The notes under the pieces are model-generated. The model made no database searches, was not told where the DNA came from, and was given only the letters and a program-made list of their open reading frames with translations. DNA of 64,000 bases from an uncultured Lachnospiraceae bacterium (GTDB taxonomy: Bacteria; Bacillota; Clostridia; Lachnospirales; Lachnospiraceae): contig CAJUCC010000092.1 of NCBI GenBank assembly GCA_910585205.1, forward strand, positions 1 through 64,000, in the 5' to 3' direction. Position numbers and translations under genes: made by a program. This document shows, piece after piece, positions 1 through 8,209 of the stretch; the first letter of the stretch is position 1, and every line of letters starts with the position of its first letter.

Positions 1-1471
1 CATAGTGGTTCAGCGCGTCTTCCAATATCTCTTTCGACATGATGTCAAGATGGTTGGTCGGCTCGTCCAGAATCAGGAAATTGGACTCCGAGAGCATTAA
101 TCTGGCGAGAGAAACACGTCCCCGTTCCCCGCCGCTCAACTCGCGCACCAGCTTGAACACATCGTCGCCGGTGAAGAGAAAAGCGGCGAGCGTATTGCGG
201 ATCTCGGTGTTGGTCAATGTCGGATAGGCGTCCGCAATCTCTTCGAACAACGTTTTGTCGGGGTGCAGAACATGATGCTCCTGATCGTAGTAGCCGATCT
301 GCACATTGGTCCCCGTACGGATTTTTCCTTCATCGGCCGGGATAAGATCGTTGATAATTTTCAGGATCGTTGTTTTCCCGGTGCCGTTGCTGCCGATCAG
401 TGCCACATGTTCTCCGCGTTTCAGTTCAAAGTCCAGATGGTCGAAAAGCGTAATGCTGTCAAAGGACTTTTTCAGGGCGGTGACGGACAAGATGTCGTTT
501 CCGCTGAGAATACGGGGTGTAAGCCGCATTTTCATATCGGTGCGGGACTGGGTGGGTTTTTCCAGCACATCGATTTTCTGCAGCATTTTTTCCCGGCTTT
601 CGGCCCGCCGGATTGACTTTTCCCGGTTAAAGGAGCGCAGCTTTTCAATGACTTCTTCCTGATGGCGGATTTCACGCTGCTGGTTTTGCCAGGCATTCCA
701 GCGGGAGATGCGCAGCTGCTCCTTTTTGGCGGCATAGTCGGTGTAGTTGCCGGAAAATACCGTGGTTTCCGCCAGATCGATTTCCACGATCTTTGTCACG
801 ATACGATCCAGGAAATACCGGTCGTGCGATACGACGAGAACGGCGCCCTTATAATTCATCAGATACGTTTCCAGCCAGGCGATGGAGTCCATATCCAGAT
901 GGTTGGTCGGCTCGTCGATCAGGATCAGATCCGGTTTCAGCAAAAGCAGTTTGCCAAGCGCGACCCGTGTTTTCTGCCCGCCCGAAAGCGTCTGGATTTG
1001 CCTGGTAAAGTCTTCTTCGGCAAATCCGAGTCCTTTTAATACGCCCGTCAGCTCACTCCGATAGGCATAGCCGTTTTCCGTTTCAAACTGATGCGTGAGA
1101 GAGGCATAGAGATTCATCAGTGCGTCCAGTTCCCCTCCCGAGACACGTTTCATCTGCATTTCAGCTTCCCGCATCTGCTGTTCCAGCGAAATCAGATTCT
1201 GCTTTACCGAAAGCAGCTCGTCATATATGGTATTTTCACTGTCAAAGGTGACAAGCTGCGGCAGGTATCCGATTGTTTTCCCGCGGGAGAGCACCACCGT
1301 TCCCTCATCCGCCGGTAATTCGCCCATGATAATGCGCAGGAGCGTTGTTTTTCCCGCTCCGTTGATGCCGACGATGGCTGCCTTTTCGTATTCTTCGACA
1401 TAAAAAGAACAACCCTTCAGGATTGTGTCTTCGCCGAATTGCTTTTTTATATTCTGACATGATAAAATCAT
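1..1471 (-). CDS. ABC-F family ATPase (partial, runs off the left edge)
   Basis: Duplicated ATP-binding cassette protein without membrane segments. ABC-F proteins act at the ribosome (translation factors or antibiotic protection) or in related cytosolic roles. About 490 codons are visible from the ATG at 1471, which has a GGAGG-type site just upstream. Seen on the minus strand: Walker A VGINGAGKTT (about residue 37), signature LSGGQKTRVALG, Walker B ILIDEPTNHLD, then the charged inter-domain linker, a second Walker A IGSNGTGKTT, signature LSGGERGRVSLA and a second DEPTNHLD. The C-terminus lies outside the window. Which ABC-F subfamily it belongs to, and whether it confers resistance, cannot be told from this fragment. 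It is transcribed divergently from rex. Confidence 0.93.
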   Translation of the reverse strand, partial: MILSCQNIKKQFGEDTILKGCSFYVEEYEKAAIVGINGAGKTTLLRIIMGELPADEGTVVLSRGKTIGYLPQLVTFDSENTIYDELLSVKQNLISLEQQMREAEMQMKRVSGGELDALMNLYASLTHQFETENGYAYRSELTGVLKGLGFAEEDFTRQIQTLSGGQKTRVALGKLLLLKPDLILIDEPTNHLDMDSIAWLETYLMNYKGAVLVVSHDRYFLDRIVTKIVEIDLAETTVFSGNYTDYAAKKEQLRISRWNAWQNQQREIRHQEEVIEKLRSFNREKSIRRAESREKMLQKIDVLEKPTQSRTDMKMRLTPRILSGNDILSVTALKKSFDSITLFDHLDFELKRGEHVALIGSNGTGKTTILKIINDLIPADEGKIRTGTNVQIGYYDQEHHVLHPDKTLFEEIADAYPTLTNTEIRNTLAAFLFTGDDVFKLVRELSGGERGRVSLARLMLSESNFLILDEPTNHLDIMSKEILEDALNHY

Positions 1472-1509
1472 CGATTTTTCCTCCGGTTGCATATCCCTCT
1501 TGCACTGTT

Positions 1510-1538
1510 ATTTTAAAGGAAAACCATTTTAAATACAA
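1510..1538 (-). promoter_or_regulatory. Promoter for the ABC-F gene
   Basis: On the minus strand TTGTAT (1533-1538) and TAAAAT (1510-1515) are separated by 17 bp, 39 bp upstream of the ATG. It sits back to back with the rex promoter. Confidence 0.6.
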
Positions 1539-1546
1539 CCCATTCA

Positions 1547-1575
1547 TTGACAGGAATTTAACATGAATATATAAT
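1547..1575 (+). promoter_or_regulatory. Promoter for rex
   Basis: Consensus sigma-A promoter: TTGACA (1547-1552), 17-bp spacer, TATAAT (1570-1575). Transcription would start near 1582, inside the hairpin at 1579-1609, leaving a leader of about 120 nt before rex. Confidence 0.85.
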
Positions 1576-1578
1576 GAA

Positions 1579-1609
1579 GAATAAGCGAGCGCGAAGCGCG
1601 AGCTTATTC
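1579..1609 (+). repeat. Inverted repeat in the rex leader
   Basis: GAATAAGC (1579-1586) pairs with GCTTATTC (1602-1609), enclosing a GC-rich core containing CGC-GAA-GCG. A related GCGCGAAGCGC string recurs at about 1656-1667. It lies at the expected transcript 5' end, so a role in mRNA stability or regulation is possible. No T-tract follows, so it is not a normal terminator. Confidence 0.6.
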
Positions 1610-1704
1610 GAGGCGTTGCATACTGCAGAGGCAGGATGCAGCGGGACCGGAACAGAGCGCGAAGCGCAAATTCGCGGAAATATAAGATTCAGGGGCATGA
1701 CAAG

Positions 1705-2346
1705 ATGGAAGGAAAAGGGATTTCGCAGGCGGTCATCGGAAGACTGCCAAGGTATTTCCGGTATCTTGGAGAACTCAGGGACGAAGGGGTAGAACGCATT
1801 TCCTCTCAGGATCTGAGCAGTCTGATGCAGGTAACGGCTTCCCAGATCAGGCAGGATTTCAATAATTTTGGTGGTTTTGGGCAACAGGGATACGGATACA
1901 ACGTAGAATATCTATATGAGGAAATCGGAAGGATACTGGGGCTGGATAAGCAGCATCATCTGATTATTATCGGGGCGGGCAATCTGGGGCAGGCGCTTGC
2001 CAATTATATGAACTTTGAAAAGCGTGGTTTTATTATGCAGGGCATCTTCGATGTAAATCCGGAGTTGTTTGGAAAAAAGGTGAGAAACCTTACCGTAGAG
2101 CCGATGGAGCTGGTAGAACAGCGGATTCGGGAGCACGATATTGATATTGCGGTATTGACAATCCCCAAGGAGAGCGCGGAAACGGTGGCAGACCGGCTGA
2201 TAGCGTACGGCATCAAAGCGATCTGGAATTTTGCCCATGTGGATCTGCATGTGCCGGAAGGCGTGCAGGTAGAGAATGTACATCTGTCAGACAGTCTGAT
2301 GAAATTGTCCTATACGATCAGTTGCTACGAAAAGCAAAAGGGATGA
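1705..2346 (+). CDS. rex: Redox-sensing transcriptional repressor Rex
   Basis: NAD(H)-sensing repressor of fermentation and anaerobic metabolism genes; binds DNA when NADH is low. The 213-aa protein has the family's usual length. An N-terminal winged helix has the recognition segment TASQIRQDFNNFGGFGQQG (about residues 35-55). A Rossmann fold follows with GAGNLGQAL, then the C-terminal domain-swap helix. The start at 1705 (MEGKGIS) is preferred over an in-frame ATG at 1636 because family members begin with this short helix and a weak AGGGGC site lies upstream; the upstream extension is the hairpin leader. I found no Rex operator in its own promoter. Confidence 0.96.
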   Translation: MEGKGISQAVIGRLPRYFRYLGELRDEGVERISSQDLSSLMQVTASQIRQDFNNFGGFGQQGYGYNVEYLYEEIGRILGLDKQHHLIIIGAGNLGQALANYMNFEKRGFIMQGIFDVNPELFGKKVRNLTVEPMELVEQRIREHDIDIAVLTIPKESAETVADRLIAYGIKAIWNFAHVDLHVPEGVQVENVHLSDSLMKLSYTISCYEKQKG

Positions 2347-2352
2347 GGGGTT

Positions 2353-3009
2353 ATGATAGGGAGAAAAAATAAGGGGAATAAAGGCAAACGGGATGATAAA
2401 CGATACAGGGCGGCGCTGGCCGGCAGAGACATCCCTGTCCTGACGCTGGACAATAAATGGCATAAGCTGTTTACACAGATGGGCAGCACGCCGGAGATTG
2501 TCCGCCTGACGGAAAAGTTGAATGAACTTTTGAAGCAGCAGGGCAAAGTGACCAACGACATGAAGGACATCCACCGTCTGAAAAAGCGGCTGATGGGAGA
2601 GATTGTCGCCTCCATGGATGAGATAGAGTCCGATTCTCCCGAAGTGGACCGGAAAATGGAGGAAAACAGAAGGCTGATTACGGAGTGTAACCGGAAGATG
2701 GGGGAATGCCGGGAGATGGATGCGGCGCTTCCCAAAGAGATTCAGGAAGTAAACTATAAATTGATGCTGGCTACAATGGAAATCTGCTATGACCGCATGA
2801 AAAAGAATACCGATGTGATTCGGGAGATCGATGAATGGCTCAACAAGACGAGAGTGGAGTTAAAAAAGCAGGTTGTGAGGAAACAGGAGAGCGAGACGGA
2901 GAACTTTAATCTGTACTCCTATATGCACGATATTTTTGGTTCGGAAGTGCTTGAGATTTTTGATATGCAGTATAATCCGGGGGAGCGGCCGCCGGTGAAA
3001 AAAGGGTGA
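2353..3009 (+). CDS. Conserved hypothetical protein, coiled-coil, 218 aa
   Basis: No known domain recognised. A very basic N-terminus (RKNKGNKGKRDDKRYR) is followed by long charged helices at about residues 45-190 that should form coiled coil, with scattered Cys (TECNRKMGECREM). No signal peptide or membrane segment, so probably cytosolic. It starts 6 bp after rex ends, with GAGGGG as ribosome site, so it is co-transcribed with rex. A GC-rich hairpin overlaps its stop codon. It could be a nucleic-acid-associated or scaffold protein, but nothing in the sequence proves that. Confidence 0.75.
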   Translation: MIGRKNKGNKGKRDDKRYRAALAGRDIPVLTLDNKWHKLFTQMGSTPEIVRLTEKLNELLKQQGKVTNDMKDIHRLKKRLMGEIVASMDEIESDSPEVDRKMEENRRLITECNRKMGECREMDAALPKEIQEVNYKLMLATMEICYDRMKKNTDVIREIDEWLNKTRVELKKQVVRKQESETENFNLYSYMHDIFGSEVLEIFDMQYNPGERPPVKKG

Positions 3010-3038
3010 AGACGAATCGCGTAGCGCGATTCGTTTTC
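3008..3038 (+). terminator. Hairpin, probable terminator after the rex operon
   Basis: ACGAATCGCG (3012-3021), loop TAG, CGCGATTCGT (3025-3034) is a perfect 10-bp stem extended by GAAG/TTTC. A short T-run follows. It overlaps the stop codon of the preceding gene. The T-tract is weak, so termination may be partial. Confidence 0.5.
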
Positions 3039-3065
3039 ACATATCAGGGTTTTGGGAGGCAAATC

Positions 3066-4595
3066 ATGCAATATCTGGTGACAAAGGCGCAAATGAAGGC
3101 ATATGACAGAGCCACAATAGAAGAGACGGGAATACCGTCTCTTGTTTTGATGGAGCGTGCCGCCTGCAGTACGGCAGAAGAGATTATCCGGCGCTTTCCG
3201 GAAGGGTCACTGCCGGAAAAGACGGTGCTGGTTCTGGCAGGCTGTGGAAATAACGGCGGCGACGGCTTTGCCATCGGCCGTATCTTACAGGAACACGGAT
3301 GCCGGGTGACATATATGCTGGCGGGGAAGCGGGAGAAGTGCAGCCCGGAAACGGCGGCGCAGATCAGGATTGTAGAGCATATGGGCGCATGCGTGGAATG
3401 TGCATTGCCGCAAGGTCGGTATGATATTATCATTGACGCTCTGCTCGGAATCGGGACGTCCGGGGAGGTGCGGGAAAGTACGCGGGAGCTGATTGATTAT
3501 ATTAATCACAGGGATGCTTTTGTCGTGTCGGCGGATATTCCTTCCGGCATCGACGCGGATACGGGAGCGGTGCTCGGCGCGGCGGTGCGAGCGGATTTGA
3601 CCGTGACATACGGATATACAAAAACAGGACTGGTCTTTTATCCGGGAGCGGATTATGCGGGAGAAGTGGTTTGCCGTAAAATCGGAATTTTCCATACGGA
3701 GGAAAAAAGGCCGCGTGTCTTTGCGTATGACCACAGCGATCTGAAACGACTTCCCGTCAGGAAAAACGACGGACATAAGGGCAGTTTCGGCAAGGTGTTT
3801 GTTATCGCAGGCAGTGACAGGATGTACGGCGCCTGCCGGTTTGCGGTTCTCGGTGCATACCGGGCCGGTGCGGGACTGGTGCGTGTTCTGACGTCGCGGG
3901 AGAATCGCGGTCTTTTGTTGCAGGCCGTACCGGAAGCCATTGTGGACACATACGGAACCGGGCTGCCGGCGGATATTCTGCGGGACGGGCTTGCCTGGGC
4001 GGACTGCGTTGTGATCGGGCCGGGGATTGGTACGGACAAGCGGGCCTGTGCGGTTATGGAATATGTATGGGAACATGCCGCCTGCCCGCTTGTAGTGGAT
4101 GCGGACGGACTGAATATTCTGGCGGCGCATCCCGACTGGATGGAGATACAGGCCGGGCGGGAGCGGACGGTATATTTTACGCCGCATATGGGAGAGTTTT
4201 CACGGCTGACGAAAAAGAGCATAAAATGTTGTATGGAGCAAAGAATTTTCACGGCGGCGGACTATGCCCGGGCACATCGGGTCGTTCTGGTCAGCAAGGA
4301 CGCCAGAACGGTTGTGGCAGATCCGGAAGGGTCGGCATATGTCAATCTGTCCGGGGACAACGGGATGGCGACCGGCGGAAGCGGCGATGTGCTGGCGGGA
4401 ATTCTGGCAGGATTGACGGCGCAGGGGATGACGGGGACGGAAGCGGCCTGTCTGGCCGTTTATATCCATGGTCTTGCCGGCAATATGGCGTCTGCGGAGA
4501 AATCGGCGTATGCGGTTATGGCGGGGGATCTGCTGCAGGCGCTGCCGGGATTGCTGCGCCTGATACGGACGGATAAGGGAGGAACGGACAGATGA
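3066..4595 (+). CDS. nnrD: Bifunctional NAD(P)H-hydrate epimerase / ADP-dependent NAD(P)H-hydrate dehydratase
   Basis: Repairs hydrated NADH and NADPH: the N-terminal YjeF_N domain epimerises S/R-NAD(P)HX and the C-terminal ribokinase-like domain dehydrates it at the expense of ADP. The 509-aa length fits the fused (YjeF/Nnr) form. N-terminal domain (about residues 1-210) shows CGNNGGDGFAIGRIL. C-terminal domain shows HKGSFGKVFVIAGS, VIGPGIGTD and the anion-hole motif GDNGMATGGSGDVLAG near residue 435. The start at 3066 follows GGGAGG; the upstream in-frame codons are the hairpin. Its stop overlaps the alr ATG by 4 bp, so the two are translationally coupled. Confidence 0.95.
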   Translation: MQYLVTKAQMKAYDRATIEETGIPSLVLMERAACSTAEEIIRRFPEGSLPEKTVLVLAGCGNNGGDGFAIGRILQEHGCRVTYMLAGKREKCSPETAAQIRIVEHMGACVECALPQGRYDIIIDALLGIGTSGEVRESTRELIDYINHRDAFVVSADIPSGIDADTGAVLGAAVRADLTVTYGYTKTGLVFYPGADYAGEVVCRKIGIFHTEEKRPRVFAYDHSDLKRLPVRKNDGHKGSFGKVFVIAGSDRMYGACRFAVLGAYRAGAGLVRVLTSRENRGLLLQAVPEAIVDTYGTGLPADILRDGLAWADCVVIGPGIGTDKRACAVMEYVWEHAACPLVVDADGLNILAAHPDWMEIQAGRERTVYFTPHMGEFSRLTKKSIKCCMEQRIFTAADYARAHRVVLVSKDARTVVADPEGSAYVNLSGDNGMATGGSGDVLAGILAGLTAQGMTGTEAACLAVYIHGLAGNMASAEKSAYAVMAGDLLQALPGLLRLIRTDKGGTDR

Positions 4596-5809
4596 ATATC
4601 ACGGAAAAGCTGGAGACGTATGCCAGAGTGTATGCGGAAGTCGATCTGGATGCGATATGTCAGAATATGGAGCATATGAAGGCCAATATTGCGAAAGAGA
4701 CGAAGATGACGGCGGTTATTAAGGCGGACGGTTACGGGCACGGCAGCGTGCCGATTGCGCGTACGCTGGAACCGCTGCCCTATCTGTACGGGTTTGCGAC
4801 GGCCACTTTCGAGGAGGCGCGCATCCTGCGAAAGAGCGGTGTGCGGAAACCGATACTGGTTCTCGGTTATACGTTTCCCTATTGTTACCGGGAGATGATC
4901 TCTATGGGAATCCGCCCCACACTGTTTCGGGCGGACAGTGCCGGGGAGCTGTCGGACGCCGCCGTAGCGCTCGGTATGACGGCCCGGGTGCATATCAAAG
5001 TGGATACGGGGATGTCGCGGATCGGCATCCGGCCGGACGATTCCGGCCTTGCCTTTGTCAGAGAGACGGCATCACTGCCGGGCATTTGCATAGAGGGCAT
5101 TTTTACGCATTTTGCCAAAGCCGATATGAGAGACAAGAGCGCTGCCGGGCGGCAGACGGCGCAGTTTGTGGCCTTTACTGGCCGCATCGAATCGGAACTG
5201 GGACTGCGGATACCGGTGCGGCACTGTTCCAACAGCGCCGGCATTATTCGGATGCCAGAGGCAAATATGGATATGGTACGGGCGGGCATCGCCCTGTACG
5301 GTCTGTGGCCTTCGGATGAGGTGGAGCGGGACATTCTGACGCTGCAGCCGGCGCTTTCTCTGAAAAGCCGCATTGTCTTTGTGAAAGAACTGGAAGAAAG
5401 CGCGGAAATCAGCTATGGCGGTACGTTTACCGCCGCAGACGGGATGCGTGCTGCGACCGTTCCGGTAGGGTATGGAGACGGTTATCCGCGGTCACTTTCC
5501 AATAAAGGGCACGTGCTGATCCACGGGAAGCGGGCGCGGATTCTTGGCAGAGTGTGCATGGATCAGATGATTGTGGATGTGACGGAGATACCGCAGGCCC
5601 GGGAGGGGGATCCGGTGACGCTGCTCGGCAGTGACGGCGCAGAACGGATTACCGCGGAATACCTGGGGGAACTGTCAGGGCGCTTTAACTATGAGCTGGT
5701 CTGCGATCTGACAAAACGGGTGCCGCGTGTCTACCGGCAGGACGGACGGATTACGGGCACAAAAGATTATTATGATGATTTTGAATACCTTCCGGAAAAG
5801 AGGCAATAA
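4592..5809 (+). CDS. alr: Alanine racemase
   Basis: PLP-dependent conversion of L-alanine to D-alanine for peptidoglycan, cytosolic. The 405-aa protein has the PLP lysine in VIKADGYGHG (Lys44) and the second catalytic base Tyr275 in ISYGGTF, plus GYGDGYPR and the C-terminal beta domain ending in YELVCDLTKRVPRVY. It overlaps nnrD by 4 bp and is followed 47 bp later by a MazF gene, the same neighbours seen around alr in many Firmicutes. No sign of a fusion or a missing residue. Confidence 0.97.
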   Translation: MNITEKLETYARVYAEVDLDAICQNMEHMKANIAKETKMTAVIKADGYGHGSVPIARTLEPLPYLYGFATATFEEARILRKSGVRKPILVLGYTFPYCYREMISMGIRPTLFRADSAGELSDAAVALGMTARVHIKVDTGMSRIGIRPDDSGLAFVRETASLPGICIEGIFTHFAKADMRDKSAAGRQTAQFVAFTGRIESELGLRIPVRHCSNSAGIIRMPEANMDMVRAGIALYGLWPSDEVERDILTLQPALSLKSRIVFVKELEESAEISYGGTFTAADGMRAATVPVGYGDGYPRSLSNKGHVLIHGKRARILGRVCMDQMIVDVTEIPQAREGDPVTLLGSDGAERITAEYLGELSGRFNYELVCDLTKRVPRVYRQDGRITGTKDYYDDFEYLPEKRQ

Positions 5810-5856
5810 TATTGCTGAGGAAAGCTATATTAAATGAAGGAAGTGCGAGAAATATC

Positions 5857-6198
5857 ATGAGACGTGGAGATGTATACTATGCGGATTTACGGCCGGTGAT
5901 CGGTTCCGAACAGGGCGGTGTCAGGCCTGTCCTGATTGTTCAGAATGATGTGGGCAACAGGCACAGCCCGACGGTTATCTGCGCAGCCATTACATCGAAG
6001 ATGAACAAGGCGAAGCTGCCCACCCATATCGAACTGGATTCCAACCGCTATGAGATGGTTAAAGATTCGGTTGTATTGCTGGAACAGCTCCGTACCATTG
6101 ATAAGAAACGGTTAAAGGATAAAGTATGTCATCTGGATCAGGACATTATGGAAAAAGTAAACAGAGGGCTTTTGATTAGTCTGGAGCTGGATACATAA
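5857..6198 (+). CDS. mazF: Type II toxin, MazF/PemK/NdoA endoribonuclease
   Basis: Sequence-specific mRNA interferase; 113 aa, the family's usual size. Typical features: N-terminal MRRGDVYYADLRPVIGSEQGGVRP core, PVLIVQND, TVICAAITSK and VVLLEQLRTIDKKRL. The start at 5857 is chosen because family proteins begin with this MxRG(D/E)VY motif. The upstream in-frame extension would start from a TTG at 5812, just after the alr stop. In Bacillus subtilis a small antitoxin gene (ndoAI) lies between alr and ndoA. Here only 47 bp separate alr from mazF, so that gene is absent. The metallo-beta-lactamase lipoprotein starts 11 bp downstream. Confidence 0.93.
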   Translation: MRRGDVYYADLRPVIGSEQGGVRPVLIVQNDVGNRHSPTVICAAITSKMNKAKLPTHIELDSNRYEMVKDSVVLLEQLRTIDKKRLKDKVCHLDQDIMEKVNRGLLISLELDT

Positions 6199-6209
6199 AA
6201 GGAGAGAAC

Positions 6210-7169
6210 ATGCGCAAAAGCGATGGAACAGCCTGCCCGGAGGGAGGCTGCCGCCGCAGGGCGGAACAATCCGTGAAAAGGGTGCGGCGCAGGCGGCTGA
6301 CAGGCTGGCTGCCTGCTTTTCTGTGCTGCTGTCTGTTTCTGCAGGGCTGCGGACAGACCGGGAAACCGGGAGACAGTCTGCAGGAGACAACCGTGGAGGC
6401 AGATGCGGAAACCGGTGCAGGGATACCGTCTGCGGAGCAGGAGCGCTCTGCCGGACTGGATGTCTGGTTTTTCTCATGTTCCGAGGATGCGGACAGCATT
6501 CTACTGCGGACGGAAGACGCCAATATTATGATTGATACCGGTGTGCCGCAGGACAGCCGGGCACTGGTGGGAAAGCTGCGGGAACTTGGTGTGGAGCGGA
6601 TTGATCTGCTGATACTGACCCACCCGGACCGGGACCATATCGGCGGCGCCGCGGCGCTGCTGAACGCGTTTGCGGTGGACACCGTTCTGACGACCGACTG
6701 CGAGAAAGGGTCCGGGCTGCAGGATGCGCTGGACGAAAGACTGGAGAAGGAAAATGTATCCGTGCCGCATGACGTAAGGGAGGCGGTGTACGGAGAACTG
6801 CGGCTGACGATTTATCCGCCGCAGGAGACTTCGTATGACAATGCCAATAATTATTCGATCGCAGTGCTGGCGGCATATGAGGGCAGGACATTCTTTTTTG
6901 CCGGAGATGCAAAAAAAAAGCGGATCCGGGAGCTGCTGGAAGAAGACCTTCCCGCAGTGGATGTTTATAAGGCGGCGCATCACGGCAGAGACAACGGTGC
7001 CAGTACGGATCTGATTGAAGCATTGCAGCCGCAGATTGCTGTTGTGACGGCGGAGGCTGCGGAGAAAAAGACGGGTAAGGCGCTGCAGCAGGCAGGGGCA
7101 GTCGTTTATACGACGTATGGACAGGATGTGCATCTGACAGTTGTCAACGGCGTTCTTGACGCAGGATAG
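6210..7169 (+). CDS. Metallo-beta-lactamase fold lipoprotein, ComEC C-terminal domain-like
   Basis: 319 aa. A basic N-terminus and hydrophobic stretch (residues about 30-46) end in a lipobox FLQGC, so it is probably a membrane-anchored lipoprotein outside the cell. The metal-binding core is seen as ILTHPDRDHIGG (HxHxDH-like: H-P-D-R-D-H), then FFFAGDAKKKRI (GD) and VYKAAHHGRDNG (HHG), matching the hydrolase domain of ComEC/Rec2. Substrate unknown; stand-alone relatives are annotated as MBL-fold hydrolases or competence proteins. The region between lipobox and domain (about 47-85) is low-complexity Glu/Ala/Thr. Ribosome site AAAAGGAG lies upstream. Probably in the alr-mazF transcription unit. 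Confidence 0.82.
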   Translation: MRKSDGTACPEGGCRRRAEQSVKRVRRRRLTGWLPAFLCCCLFLQGCGQTGKPGDSLQETTVEADAETGAGIPSAEQERSAGLDVWFFSCSEDADSILLRTEDANIMIDTGVPQDSRALVGKLRELGVERIDLLILTHPDRDHIGGAAALLNAFAVDTVLTTDCEKGSGLQDALDERLEKENVSVPHDVREAVYGELRLTIYPPQETSYDNANNYSIAVLAAYEGRTFFFAGDAKKKRIRELLEEDLPAVDVYKAAHHGRDNGASTDLIEALQPQIAVVTAEAAEKKTGKALQQAGAVVYTTYGQDVHLTVVNGVLDAG

Positions 7170-7228
7170 AGAAAATGCTATATTCATACATAAGACTTTG
7201 TTAGATTTTGGAAAGAGGAGATGAAGAG

Positions 7229-8137
7229 ATGGACGATGGTGGGCCTACTGCCGCGGCGTCCGGGCGGATCAGGAAGATCCTGTCCAGGCTGACCGGCAGG
7301 CAGTTTGACGGAGATGTGACGGAAAAAGAGATCATTTCCATGGTCAATGAAGGGCATGAGCAGGGTGTGCTGCAGGCGAGCGAAGCGGAGATGATTACCA
7401 ATATTTTTGCGTTTGGTGACAAGGAAGCACAGGATGTCATGGTGCGCCGCAAAAATATAGTTGCACTGGACGGCAATATGACATTGCAGGAAGTCATAAC
7501 ATTTATTATCGGAGAAAATAAGAGCCGGTATCCGGTCTATGACGGGGATATCGATCATATTATCGGAATCCTGCATTTTAAGGATGCCGTCCGCATGCGG
7601 GAGACAAAGAGCGCTGCGATCGCCGAAAAAAAGATCAAGAGTATCAAAGGGCTTGTACGGGAGGCGAGATTTATCCCGGAGACGAGAAATATCGATGTCC
7701 TTTTTCATAATATGCGTGCCATGAAAATACAGATGGTCATTGTCATTGACGAGTACGGACAGACGGCGGGACTGGTGGCTATGGAGGACATACTGGAAGA
7801 GATTGTGGGCAATATTATGGATGAGTATGACGAAGAAGAAGGCCACATAGAGGAAAAGAGCGAAAATGAATATGTGATAGAAGGACTGACGCCGCTGGAG
7901 GAACTGGAGGAGCGTTTCGGCATTGCCTTTGATGAAGAAGACTTCGAAACGCTGAATGGGTTCCTGATTGCCAGGATGGACAAGATCCCGGATGACGAAG
8001 AGGAGTTTGAGACGGATGTGGACGGCTGGCATTTCAAAGTGCTTTCCGTAAAAAACAGGATGATTGAAAATGTGCTGGTGACAAAGCCGTCGCCGGTGAC
8101 GGCACAGGCCGCAGCGTCCGGGAGCGGGGAAGACTGA
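7229..8137 (+). CDS. CBS-pair / CorC_HlyC domain protein (hemolysin C-like)
   Basis: 302 aa. Two CBS motifs (about residues 62-180: VMVRRKNIVALDG, ENKSRYPVYDGD, FIPETRNIDVLFHNMR, QMVIVIDEYGQTAGLVAMEDILEEIVG) are followed by the CorC_HlyC (TerC-associated) domain, ending near ENVLVTKP. The DUF21 membrane domain found in longer relatives is missing, so this is the short soluble YbeX/CorC form, thought to bind nucleotide and linked to divalent cation export or ribosome assembly. I prefer ATG 7229 over TTG 7208 because GAAAGAGGAG lies 8 bp before it. The C-terminus is an Ala/Ser/Pro-rich tail. Confidence 0.85.
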   Translation: MDDGGPTAAASGRIRKILSRLTGRQFDGDVTEKEIISMVNEGHEQGVLQASEAEMITNIFAFGDKEAQDVMVRRKNIVALDGNMTLQEVITFIIGENKSRYPVYDGDIDHIIGILHFKDAVRMRETKSAAIAEKKIKSIKGLVREARFIPETRNIDVLFHNMRAMKIQMVIVIDEYGQTAGLVAMEDILEEIVGNIMDEYDEEEGHIEEKSENEYVIEGLTPLEELEERFGIAFDEEDFETLNGFLIARMDKIPDDEEEFETDVDGWHFKVLSVKNRMIENVLVTKPSPVTAQAAASGSGED

Positions 8138-8209
8138 GCTTTCGGCGTGGGATTTCGCCGGGCGGGGTTCTTTTACATAGGGAAATCAGAAAAGGAGAAC
8201 AGAAACACT

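Noticed and set aside
263..1401. Plus-strand and secondary minus-strand ORFs over 1-1500
   Set aside because: They are other-frame readings of the ABC-F gene, whose Walker and signature motifs are clear on the minus strand.
1579..1609. Intrinsic terminator for the ABC-F or rex gene
   Set aside because: Neither strand has a T-tract following the stem, and it lies downstream of the rex promoter.
3066..4595. Start of nnrD at 3006
   Set aside because: The extra N-terminal residues are encoded by the hairpin; GGGAGG fits ATG 3066 and the family begins there.
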